Source: Halomonas korlensis (GTDB lineage Bacteria; Pseudomonadota; Gammaproteobacteria; Pseudomonadales; Halomonadaceae). Taken from it: a DNA stretch of 64,000 bases. The first letter of the stretch is position 1; every line of letters starts with the position of its first letter. The notes beneath the pieces are model-generated. The model was given only the letters and a program-made list of their open reading frames with translations. It was not told the DNA's origin and did no database searches. This document shows, piece after piece, positions 33,768 to 42,217 of this stretch. The position numbers were made by a program, and so were the translations under genes. The stretch covers positions 124,001 to 188,000 of the forward strand of contig NZ_FPBP01000007.1 in assembly GCF_900116705.1 (NCBI RefSeq). The letters are read 5' to 3'.

Positions 33768-34844
33768 TCAGTTAGACATGGTCTCTTCGGCAATGGCCTG
33801 GATTTCAGAAATCAGCTCCTCGCCAATTTGCGGCGCCCACTCCTCGTAGACCGGCTGCACCGCTTCCTGGAAGGCGGCAACCTGCTCATCGTTCAGGCGA
33901 GTAATTTCCATGCCGCGCTCTTCGAGCTGATTGCGCGACCAGTCGTCATACTCGGTGGCCAGCTGAATCTCGTACTCGGCAGACTGGCGAGCGGCTTCCT
34001 GTACCAGTTCCTGGTAAGCCGGATCGAGACTTTCCCAGGTGCGCTCGGACATCATCATGATGAACGGGGTATACACGTGCCGGGTCTCGGAACCGTAGTC
34101 CTGCACTTCGTAGAAGTTGGAGGTCAGGATGGTGCTCCAGGGGTTTTCCTGGCCATCAACCACGCCCTGCTCCATGGCGGAGAACAGCTCGCCGAAGGCC
34201 ATCGGCGTCGGGTTGGCACCGAGGGTTTCCCAGATCGACAGGTGGACCGGATTCTCCATGGTACGGATGGTCAGGCCACCCATATCGAGGCCGCCAACGT
34301 CTTCAGGGGTCTCGACCGGACGCACGCTGTTGGAGAGCTGACGATAGCCGTTCTCGGAGAAGGCCAACGCCTTGATGCCGGTGCCATCGAAGGAATCGAG
34401 CATGTTCTGGGCGACATCGCTCTGCATGACCGCCACGGCCGCTTCACGAGTCGGCAGCAGGAACGGCAGGTCGAAGGCCGCAAGTTCCGGCACATAGGTG
34501 GTGGCCGGCGAGGAGGACGGATACGACATGTCGAGCGTACCGGTCTGCAGCATCTCCATCATCTGCACGTCGTCGCCCAACTGGCTGTTCGGGAAGATAT
34601 TCACGGTCAGGCGGCCTTCGCTGCGCTCTTCGAGAATATCGGCGAAATACTGGCTGGAAATGTACTGCGGCGACGATTCGGCCAGGCCAATGCCCATACG
34701 AATGGTATGGCTACCGTGGTCCTCCACTACCTCACCATCGATGGCGGGTGGGTCAGACAGGTCCGGCGTCTGGGCATGAGCCATGCCTAGCCCCAGCGTC
34801 GCCGCACCGGCGAAAGTCAGGGTACCGAATAGAAATCGAGTCAT
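33768..34844 (-). CDS. dctP: TRAP transporter solute-binding protein (DctP)
   Basis: 358 residues with a signal peptide (FLFGTLTFAGAATLGLGMAHA). DctP features: IRMGIGLAESSPQYISSQYF, IFPNSQLGDDVQMMEMLQTG, LGANPTPMAFGELFSAMEQG and VDGQENPWSTI. The Arg that salt-bridges a carboxylate ligand is likely in LTIRTMENPVH. It delivers a sugar acid to DctQM in the periplasm and is the first gene of the operon, 113 bases downstream of a good promoter-operator region. Confidence 0.94.
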   Translation of the reverse strand: MTRFLFGTLTFAGAATLGLGMAHAQTPDLSDPPAIDGEVVEDHGSHTIRMGIGLAESSPQYISSQYFADILEERSEGRLTVNIFPNSQLGDDVQMMEMLQTGTLDMSYPSSSPATTYVPELAAFDLPFLLPTREAAVAVMQSDVAQNMLDSFDGTGIKALAFSENGYRQLSNSVRPVETPEDVGGLDMGGLTIRTMENPVHLSIWETLGANPTPMAFGELFSAMEQGVVDGQENPWSTILTSNFYEVQDYGSETRHVYTPFIMMMSERTWESLDPAYQELVQEAARQSAEYEIQLATEYDDWSRNQLEERGMEITRLNDEQVAAFQEAVQPVYEEWAPQIGEELISEIQAIAEETMSN

Positions 34845-34936
34845 GGCGTTTCACTCCACTGAAGATTATTCATTGTTGGGCGCGGAAGTACCGCTGCCGA
34901 ATGATCGAGGCCGAGCGAGTCGGCCAGCGGCTATCG

Positions 34937-35003
34937 ACGTTACCGGCAATGTTACCGGTAACTCTTAAGAAATGAGACTAGGTCCGGAGGCAGGGTAAGT
35001 CAA
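34937..35003 (-). promoter_or_regulatory. dctP operon promoter with tandem GntR-type operators
   Basis: Reading the minus strand: -35 TTGACT (35003-34998), 17-base spacer, -10 TAGTCT (34980-34975), start expected near 34968. Immediately downstream lie two adjacent 12-base units, GTTACCGGTAAC (34951-34962, perfect palindrome) and GTTACCGGCAAT (34939-34950). Their core resembles the E. coli GntR box (ATGTTACC..GTAACAT). Repressor bound there would block transcription; gntR in the same operon is the natural candidate. Confidence 0.7.
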
Positions 35004-35073
35004 CGCAGGAAGCCTGCCGAGACGTTAGACATTAGTCGCGATGCGGGCAGCGCAATGCCATTCAGGAACGCTA

Positions 35074-36213
35074 TCAGACACGTGCCTTGATCCAGCGCGT
35101 GAGCCCAATCCAGAGAGCCGTGGCAGGTATCAGCAAGATCCCGGCGCCCAGCACCTGCGGATAACTGTAGACCTGCCAGCCCTTCAGTAGCCAGCGCAAC
35201 AGCCCGAAGATGACCACAATATGGAAGATGAAGGCCTTGAGGGCGTCCGAGCCGATAACCACAATCGGCTTGAGACGGGCAGCGGCCTGAGCGTCGCCGA
35301 AGAGACATAGCGCCAGGATCACCAGGGCGCCACCCAGGCTGAAGAGCATGAAAGCGAGTTCGGGCGGATGCTTGCCGGCATTGTGCGCCATCGCCCTCAG
35401 CGCCGCGTCGAGCCCAGGCAACGAGACCGCCACGAATCCCAGCAGCATGGCCGTGCCGACCGCGGCCAGGGCAGGCACCAGGCGACGGCGCAGCGCGTCA
35501 CGCTCGCGGCAGCGCAACACCGCCTCGCCGATCAGCAGCCCCAGCATGACCAGCGGCAGCCGCGAGAGCTGCCCCCAGGTATAGTGGTCGTCGTCCTCGA
35601 CGAGGATCGCCTTGAGCGGCTCGATACCCCAGAAGTCAAAGTGGCGCTCCAGCCAACCGGCCAGCAAGGCGATGGCCAGTGGGCTCACCAGCCGCGACCA
35701 GAGCGGCATGCGTCGCCACAGCGGCAGTGCCCAGGGTAGCCACAGTAGCGCAATGGCATAGAATCCCAGGATCTCGACCCAGATGGCAGAGCGCTGGAAA
35801 AGCAAGGTATCGACGATATCCGCCACCGGGAACGCCGGTAGCATCTCGACCACCGTCAACACCTTGTACCAGAACAACACCTCGACCCCGCGCAGCAGCA
35901 ATTTAAGCCGGCGTTGTGGCCAGTCCGCCGCGTCGGTCCTGGGCAGGAAGGCCACCGCCAGGGCGATACCGAAAACCATGATGAACAGCGAGGACGAAAA
36001 CTTGGTGAGCAGGTGGATGGGTACCATCCCCCAGTCAGGTACCTGATCGATTCCCAGCAATCCGCTGACCGTATGGCTCAAGATCATCAGGGCGATGGCG
36101 ACGCCCCGTGCCAGGTCGATCGCCTCGATGCGCCCCTGCGCCGCCGGAAGGGAAGGATGCTCCCCCAGCCGGTCCTGGATCGCCCGCCACGTTCCACTCC
36201 CTGACGGCATCAT
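35074..36213 (-). CDS. DUF1624/HGSNAT-like membrane acyltransferase
   Basis: 379 residues, about ten membrane helices. The N-terminal RIEAIDLARGVAIALMILSH is the hallmark of heparan-alpha-glucosaminide acetyltransferase-like and acyltransferase-3 membrane proteins (R-x-D-x-x-R-G family with invariant His). It probably transfers an acyl group across the inner membrane; the acceptor is unknown. The start overlaps the upstream lipoprotein stop by four bases (ATGA), so the two are co-translated. A C-terminal basic tail (TRWIKARV) follows the last helix. Confidence 0.85.
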   Translation of the reverse strand: MMPSGSGTWRAIQDRLGEHPSLPAAQGRIEAIDLARGVAIALMILSHTVSGLLGIDQVPDWGMVPIHLLTKFSSSLFIMVFGIALAVAFLPRTDAADWPQRRLKLLLRGVEVLFWYKVLTVVEMLPAFPVADIVDTLLFQRSAIWVEILGFYAIALLWLPWALPLWRRMPLWSRLVSPLAIALLAGWLERHFDFWGIEPLKAILVEDDDHYTWGQLSRLPLVMLGLLIGEAVLRCRERDALRRRLVPALAAVGTAMLLGFVAVSLPGLDAALRAMAHNAGKHPPELAFMLFSLGGALVILALCLFGDAQAAARLKPIVVIGSDALKAFIFHIVVIFGLLRWLLKGWQVYSYPQVLGAGILLIPATALWIGLTRWIKARV

Positions 36214-36587
36214 TCGCCCTCCAACCGCTCAACGCTTTCCAACCGCTCGACGCTTTCCAGCGTCAGCCGCCGTCCCTCGCGGGTCGAGAAACGGAAGTGG
36301 CCTTCGACCCGCACGGCCTCGCCCAGGTGGAGGGCGATGCGCTGGTGGGGAAATATCTCGACCCGGTTGAGGTCCTCGTCCTCGATCCAGTAGTGCAGCG
36401 GATCCTCGAAGTGGCGCACCACGCCTTGGGTGGCGACCCGGCTGTAGTCATGAGCCTCGGGGTTGTTGGCCAGCACTGCCAGGGGCACCTCGGTGACCGG
36501 CATCTCCCTGCCGCACCCCACGAGCAGCAGCCCGGCGAGCAGCTTCACCGCCAGGCCACCAGCGCTTCTCCGGGGTAGTCCCATCAC
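36210..36587 (-). CDS. Small lipoprotein with OB-like domain
   Basis: 125 residues with a lipobox (LLAGLLLVGC, acylated Cys25). After processing about 100 residues remain, with a beta-rich segment QGVVRHFEDPLHYWIEDEDL, VEIFPHQRIALHLGEAVRVEGHFRF-like, resembling an OB fold. The C-terminus contains the duplicated LESVER/LESVER from an 18-base tandem repeat. Function unknown; the overlap with the acyltransferase-like gene suggests a joint envelope role. Confidence 0.75.
   Translation of the reverse strand: MMGLPRRSAGGLAVKLLAGLLLVGCGREMPVTEVPLAVLANNPEAHDYSRVATQGVVRHFEDPLHYWIEDEDLNRVEIFPHQRIALHLGEAVRVEGHFRFSTREGRRLTLESVERLESVERLEGE
36221..36256. repeat. 18-base tandem duplication inside the lipoprotein gene
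   Basis: CCAACCGCTCAACGCTTT (36221-36238) is repeated as CCAACCGCTCGACGCTTT (36239-36256), one mismatch. It preserves the frame and yields two LESVER copies near the C-terminus. Likely a recent slippage or unequal-crossover event. Confidence 0.9.
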
Positions 36588-36749
36588 GTCTCTCCTGCTG
36601 GTCGATGGTCATTCGCCATGAACGACGCCGGCGCCAGTATCGCCGAAGCGTCGCGGCTCCGTCATCGCCAGGGGTATCTCGCCAGAGTACTTTTCGCCCA
36701 CGAGACCTCGGGGTAGGCTGAGCAGACACCCCTCCACCGAGAGTCGCCA

Positions 36750-37904
36750 ATGCCGCGATCCTGCTCCTTGCGCCTCATCCCCCGCTGCTTCGGGGCCGCC
36801 CTGGCCTGGCTGGCCCCGCTCGCCGCCCTGGCCGATGACTGCCCTGCTCCCGGCCAGTGGCAGGTCGCCGGCGGCGAGACGCTGACCACCGCCGGCCTGA
36901 TGCCCGAGCTCGCCGACACTGACGTGGTGCTGCTCGGCGAGCAGCACGATCGGCTGGCTCACCACCGCTGGCAGCTTCACACCCTGGCTGCCCTGCATGC
37001 CCATCGCCCCGAAATGGTGATCGGCCTGGAGATGCTACCCCGCGAAGCCCAGCCGGCACTGGACGCCTGGGTGGCCGGCGAACTCGACGAGGCGGCCTTC
37101 CTCGAGCAGAGCAACTGGCGCAGCGCCTGGGGCTTCGACCCCAACCTCTACCTGCCGATCCTGCACTTCGCGCGCATGCAGCGTATTCCGCTGCTGGCAC
37201 TCAACGTCACCCCCGAGCTGCGCGGCCGCCTGGCCAGCGAGGGCTGGGAGACGGTGCCCGAGCAGCAGCGCTTCGGCATCACGCCACCGGCCCCGGCCCA
37301 GCCCGCCTACCGCGCGTCGCTGGCGGCGATCTATGCCGAGCATACCGACCGCGACGAGGACCCGGCGGACCTCGAGCGCTTCATCGCGGCCCAGCTGGTC
37401 TGGGACCGGGCCATGGCCACGGCCCTGGTGGAAGCCGCTGCGGCCGGCATCCTGGTGGCAGGGCTGATGGGCGAGGGCCACCTGGCCGACGGCGACGGCG
37501 TGCCCTACCAGCTCGACGACCTGGGCCTTGACGACCACCGCAGCCTCTTGCCCTGGGTCCCAGGCCCCGATTGCCAGCCGCCCGAGGCGCGGGCCGATGC
37601 CCTCTACGTGCTGGGCGACGAGTCCGACTTCCAGCCACCTGATCCGCCGCGCCTGGGGGTGCTGATCGGCGAACACGCGGACGGCATACTCGTCCAGGGC
37701 ATCGTGCCCGGGAGTGTGGCCGAGACGACTGGCCTCGCCGAGGGCGATATCATCGTTACCGCGGCCGGCAGGCCCATGGTGGTTCCCGCCGACCTCACCG
37801 CCGTGATCGGCCGCCAGCCCCCCGGCACCCTGCTGCCGCTGGAGATCCGCCGCGACGGCAACCTCCAGGAGGTGCTCGCGCGTTTCCCGGCACCGACGTC
37901 ATGA
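36750..37904 (+). CDS. chaN: ChaN-family protein with C-terminal PDZ domain
   Basis: 384 residues with a signal peptide (AALAWLAPLAALA). Residues ~40-270 are a ChaN domain: VVLLGEQHDRLAHHRWQLHT, VIGLEMLPREAQPALDAWVA, HFARMQRIPLLALNVTPEL and GLMGEGHLADGDGVPYQL. ChaN homologues bind haem in the outer-membrane or periplasmic space. Residues ~290-380 are a PDZ (ILVQGIVPGSVAETTGLAEG, DIIVTAAGRPM). It overlaps the peptidase gene by four bases. Confidence 0.88.
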   Translation: MPRSCSLRLIPRCFGAALAWLAPLAALADDCPAPGQWQVAGGETLTTAGLMPELADTDVVLLGEQHDRLAHHRWQLHTLAALHAHRPEMVIGLEMLPREAQPALDAWVAGELDEAAFLEQSNWRSAWGFDPNLYLPILHFARMQRIPLLALNVTPELRGRLASEGWETVPEQQRFGITPPAPAQPAYRASLAAIYAEHTDRDEDPADLERFIAAQLVWDRAMATALVEAAAAGILVAGLMGEGHLADGDGVPYQLDDLGLDDHRSLLPWVPGPDCQPPEARADALYVLGDESDFQPPDPPRLGVLIGEHADGILVQGIVPGSVAETTGLAEGDIIVTAAGRPMVVPADLTAVIGRQPPGTLLPLEIRRDGNLQEVLARFPAPTS

Positions 37905-39874
37905 ACCGGCCTGCCACGCGGCTGGCGAGCCGGCTGCTCGGTTTGGTCTGGCTAGCGGCTGGGGAATTCGCCTGGGGCGTGTCGGCGGATGCCCTCGCCA
38001 CCCGCACCCTGATCATCCAGCTCGACCCGGCCAGTCGCATGATGCAGGGTGAACTGCACCAGGCGCTGCCGGCGGGTGGAAGCTTTCACCTGCTGGATGG
38101 CCTGACGGTGATTTCCGCCCGGCGCGGCGACGAGGCCCTCTTGGTCACGCAAAGTGCCGAGGGCCACTGGCGGATTCCACCAGGCGTCGATGCTGCGGAC
38201 GCCGAAGCCCCGGTAACGCTTCGCTGGCGGGGCACCCTGCCCGAAGCCGACGAGCGCGACCGCCATCGCATGGCCGCCGACGGCTCCCTGCTGCCGACCC
38301 GCGCCGGCTGGTACCCGCACCTGGGCGACGCGGCCGGTCCGCTGTCGTTGACGATCCGGGTGCCGGAAGGACAGCGCGCGGTGGGCAGCGGCTCGCTGGT
38401 GGAGGAGCGGCGGGTCGAGGGCGATTATCTGGCCCGCTTCCACCACCCTCGCACCCGCGAGGTGGAGATCGCCGCAGGGCCCTGGCGACTGCGCGAGCGC
38501 GAGGTCGAGGGCGTGCGGCTACGCACCCTCTTCCCGGAGGGCCTGGACGAGGCCTTTGCCGAGACCTATCTGGCGCGGACCGCCGAGCACCTGTCGCTCT
38601 TCCAGGCACGCCTGGGCCGGCTACCCTATTCGAGCTTTACCATCGCCGCCTCGCCCGAACCGGTGGGCCTCGCCTTTTCAGGCTTCACCCTGCTCGGCGA
38701 GCGCGTCATCCCGCTGCCCTTCATCCCCCACACCTCCCTGCCCCACGAGCTGATGCACGCCTGGTGGGGCGCTGGAGTGGGTGTCGACTACCCGAACGGC
38801 AACTGGGCCGAGGCCCTCACTACCTACCTGGCCGACCATGCCCTGGCCCATCAGCGGGGCGAGGCCGAGACGATGCGCCGCCGCTGGCTGGCCGACCTGG
38901 CTGCCCTGCCCCCCGAGCAGGAAGCCGCCCTGGCCGCTTTCCGTGGCGGCTCCGACCCGGCCGGTCGTCTCATCGGCTACCAGCACGGCGCGATGCTCTT
39001 CCATATGCTGCGCCAACGCATCGGTGACGAGGCCTTCGACCGCGGTCTGCGCCACCTAGCCGAGGCGTGGATGCACCGCACAGCGGACTGGTCAGTATTG
39101 ATCGAGGCCTTTGGCGAGGCCGCCGGCAAGCCCCAGGAGGCCTTTATCGCCCCTTGGCTCACCCGGCCTGGCCGCCCCTCGCTGCGCCTGGAATCGGTGC
39201 GGGTGGAGGCCCGCGACGGCGGCTTTCGGCTCGGCGGCGTACTGGTCCAGAGCGGCAGTCATGCGCCTTGGCCGCTGGCCGTGCCGCTGATGGTGGAAAC
39301 CGAGGAGGGTCGGGTCAGCGTCAACCAACACATGGATAGCCTGCGCCACGTCTTTCAGGTCCCCTTGGCATCGCGTCCCCTGGCTCTCGAGGTGGACCCC
39401 GGCAGCGACCTGCTGCGCCATCCTGGCCCGACCCCAGCCATCCTGCGCCAACTGACGCTGGACCCGACCACCCGGGTGCTGGCACTGGACGACGCCCACC
39501 GCCACCTGGCACGACAGGTGCTGGGGCGAGAAGCCGAGGCGCTTCCAGTATCCGCTGACTTGCATGGTCACGCGGGCTCACCGCTGCTGGTAATCGGCAC
39601 CACTACGGCCCTTCGCGAATGGCGACGGGCCAACGGCCTGCCCTCGCCGCCGCAGCCGCTGGAGACCGCCGGACAGGCCCGCTTCTGGATGATACCGGAC
39701 CAGCGGATCGGCCTGCTCGGCGGCGACGATACCGACGCCCTGGCCCTGCTCGCCGCCTCACTTCGCCACCACGGCCAACGCAGCTACGTGGTGCAAGGGC
39801 GCGACGGCCAAACCCGACAGGCAGGCACCTGGACGGTCGAGGAAAACCCGTTACGGGCGACCTTCCCCCGCTGA
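37901..39874 (+). CDS. M1-like zinc metallopeptidase
   Basis: 657 residues with an N-terminal signal peptide (SRLLGLVWLAAGEFAWGVSA). The zinc motif H282-E-L-M-H286 is followed by E304 (NWAEALTTYLAD), an HExxH-x17-E arrangement, one residue shorter than the M1 standard x18. The N-terminal beta-rich and C-terminal helical domains resemble gluzincins (M1 / M61). It probably acts in the periplasm or outer membrane. The ATG overlaps the ChaN stop (ATGA). Confidence 0.85.
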   Translation: MNRPATRLASRLLGLVWLAAGEFAWGVSADALATRTLIIQLDPASRMMQGELHQALPAGGSFHLLDGLTVISARRGDEALLVTQSAEGHWRIPPGVDAADAEAPVTLRWRGTLPEADERDRHRMAADGSLLPTRAGWYPHLGDAAGPLSLTIRVPEGQRAVGSGSLVEERRVEGDYLARFHHPRTREVEIAAGPWRLREREVEGVRLRTLFPEGLDEAFAETYLARTAEHLSLFQARLGRLPYSSFTIAASPEPVGLAFSGFTLLGERVIPLPFIPHTSLPHELMHAWWGAGVGVDYPNGNWAEALTTYLADHALAHQRGEAETMRRRWLADLAALPPEQEAALAAFRGGSDPAGRLIGYQHGAMLFHMLRQRIGDEAFDRGLRHLAEAWMHRTADWSVLIEAFGEAAGKPQEAFIAPWLTRPGRPSLRLESVRVEARDGGFRLGGVLVQSGSHAPWPLAVPLMVETEEGRVSVNQHMDSLRHVFQVPLASRPLALEVDPGSDLLRHPGPTPAILRQLTLDPTTRVLALDDAHRHLARQVLGREAEALPVSADLHGHAGSPLLVIGTTTALREWRRANGLPSPPQPLETAGQARFWMIPDQRIGLLGGDDTDALALLAASLRHHGQRSYVVQGRDGQTRQAGTWTVEENPLRATFPR

Positions 39875-39952
39875 CAAGATGGCACCACAGCTCGTGCACA
39901 GGCATCATGGGCGCCCTTTACCCATCCAACGTTCGTGAGGTTGACCACGCCG

Positions 39953-40360
39953 ATGAGAATTTTGATTCGTACCTTTTTTCGCGGTCTGCGCCTGGTGCTG
40001 GCGCCGGTCATGCTGATTTCCGAGAAGCTCTCCACCCCCCGGGCCATCGAGCGCAGCCCCGAGGCGCAGGCCCGGGTCGACGCGGCGTGCCGAGACCTGG
40101 CGCTCTATCAGTTCCGTACCTGCCCGTTCTGCATCCGGGTGCGCAAGGAAATCGCCCGCCTGGGCCTGAATATCGAACTGCGCGACGCCCAACGCGACCC
40201 CGAGCACCGTCGCGAGCTCGCCGAGGGCGGCGGCCGGGTCAAGGTGCCCTGCCTGAAGATCGCCCACGCCGACGGCGCGAACGAATGGCTCTACGAGTCC
40301 GACGACATCAACGCCTGGCTGCACCGTCGCTTCGGCGAGGCCGAGGCCCAGGCCGCCTGA
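39953..40360 (+). CDS. Glutaredoxin-like membrane-anchored protein
   Basis: 135 residues. An N-terminal hydrophobic anchor (FFRGLRLVLAPVMLISEKL) precedes a thioredoxin-fold domain with active site RTCPFCIRVRKEI (CPFC). The rest (LNIELRDAQRDPEHRRELA, KVPCLKI, WLYESDDINAWLHRRF) resembles GST N-terminal/glutaredoxin proteins of the YfcG-like small type. Likely a glutathione-dependent reductase facing the cytoplasm. ATG 39953 is chosen; a GTG at 39935 is in frame. Confidence 0.85.
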   Translation: MRILIRTFFRGLRLVLAPVMLISEKLSTPRAIERSPEAQARVDAACRDLALYQFRTCPFCIRVRKEIARLGLNIELRDAQRDPEHRRELAEGGGRVKVPCLKIAHADGANEWLYESDDINAWLHRRFGEAEAQAA

Positions 40361-40452
40361 CCCGCCGCGCTCACGGGGGCGCACAGGCCTCGGCCGGCTG
40401 ACGGTGGGCGGCGGCACTTGCCCTGTGCAGGCGGGCCACCTACACCTTGAAG

Positions 40453-42217
40453 ATGGACTCCCTTCCGGTACGCCCCGCTTCCGGCCGTGGTCCCCTGGCC
40501 GTGGTCCGCTTCCTGGGCCTGGTGCTGCTGGGGGCCCTCGTCGGCGCCGTCGCCGCCCTCCTCGCCGTGGGCTTCGTCAGCGCGGTGAGTGCCCTCAATG
40601 ATCTGCTGCTGATCTCGCCGCGCAGCCACATGATGTTCGACCACCCCGGCCTGTTGCTGGTCGCCACCGTCGCGGTGCCGGCGCTGGGCGGTCTGGTGGT
40701 CGGCCTGCTGCACCTGGCCATCCCCGAGCAGCGCCCCCATGCCCCGGCCGATGTGATCGCCGCGGTGCAGACCCGCCGGGGGCGGCTGCCGCCCCGGGCC
40801 GGGGGGGCTCTCGGCGCTGAGCGCCCTGGTCTCGCTGGGCTCCGGGGCCTCGGTGGGACAGTACGGCCCCCTGGTGCACCTGGGCGCTACCCTGGGCTCG
40901 CTGGGCGCCCAGCTGCTGCGTCTGGGGCGCTCCGATGACAACATCACCATCGCCTGCGGGGTGGCCGCGGCCATCGCCACCGCCTTCAACGCCCCCCTGG
41001 CGGGCATCGTCTTCGCCCACGAGGTGGTGCTGCGCCACTACGCGCTGCGCGCCTTCGCGCCGGTGGCCGCGGCGGCGCTGGTCGGCTACGTGATCGCCAC
41101 CAATGTGCTCGAGCGCGGCGCCCTCTTCCACGTCGTCGACACCGCCGTGCCCCGCCCCTGGGAGTTCGTGGCGTTCCTGGCCATCGGCGGCCTGGGGGCG
41201 CTGGTCGCCGGCGCCTACATGCACGCCATCCTCGGGGTCACGCGCCTGGCCGGCACCCTGACGCTCGCGCCGTCGCTACGTCCGGCCCTGGCCGGTGCGC
41301 TGCTGGGCCTCACCGCCCTTTGGGTGCCCGACATCCTCGGCATGGGCCAGGAGACCCTGCGCTTCGCCACCATCGCCGGCGCTTTCGGCAGCGCCGAGCT
41401 GCTGCTGGTGCTGGTGCTCAAGATCGCCGCCACGGGACTCTGCCTGGGCATGGGCTTCAGCGGCGGGGTGTTCAGCCCGGCGCTGGTCATCGGCACCCTG
41501 TTCGGCGCCCTGTGCGGGAGCCTGGTCGGCCAGCTCAGCGGCGCGCCCCAGGAGACCTTCGTGTTCTATGCCGTGTGCGGCATGGTGGCGGTGACCTCCC
41601 CGGTGATCGGCGCCCCCCTGACCAGCCTGCTGATCGTCTTCGAACTGACCGGCAGCTATGCGCTGACCACCGCCGCCCTGGCCAGCGTGACCCTGGCCAG
41701 CCCCATCGCCGCCCAGCTCTTCGGCCGCTCGCTGTTCGATATCCAGCTCGAACGCCGCGGCCTGGACCTCTCCGCCGGGCGCGGACGCGCCGTGCTGCGC
41801 ACCACCCCGGTGGCCGAGCACCTGACCGACGACTGCGTGACCCTGCACCCGCAGACCCCGGTGGCCGAAGCAGTCACCACCCTGTGCCGGGCCCGGCATG
41901 GCGAGGGCTACCTGGTCGATGAGCGGGGGCGCTACCGGGGCTGCGTGAGCCTGGCCGACCTGGAAGCCGCGCGGGAGTCGACGGCAGGGCCGGCGCGAGT
42001 CGACGAGGTGGCGACCCTGGCGCGACCGGTACTGCAGCCGGATACCTCGCTGTGGGACGCCATGGCCGAACTGCAGGACGTCACCGGAGAGGCCCTGCCG
42101 GTGGTCGACCCCGCCGCGGATGATGCCTTTCGAGGCGTGGTCTTCGAGTCGAGTATCGCCCGCGCCTACCTGGCGCACAGCGACGAACTGAGCCGGGAGG
42201 AACATGGCACGGGATGA
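40453..42217 (+). pseudogene. ClC chloride channel/antiporter with CBS domains, frameshifted at a G7 tract
   Basis: The N-terminal frame (40453-) and the main frame (to 42217) join only if one G is removed from GGGGGGG (40801-40807); the repaired protein has about 587 residues. Visible are GSGASVGQYGPLVHLGATLG (selectivity region), NAPLAGIVFAHEVV, GMGFSGGVFSPALVIGTLFG and the CBS pair (VAEHLTDDCVTLHPQTPVAE; DEVATLARPVLQPDTSLWDA). The gating Glu of ClC antiporters (GKEGP) is Tyr (about residue 137). The downstream frame is well conserved, so this is either a sequencing artefact, phase variation, or a fresh frameshift. Confidence 0.8.
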
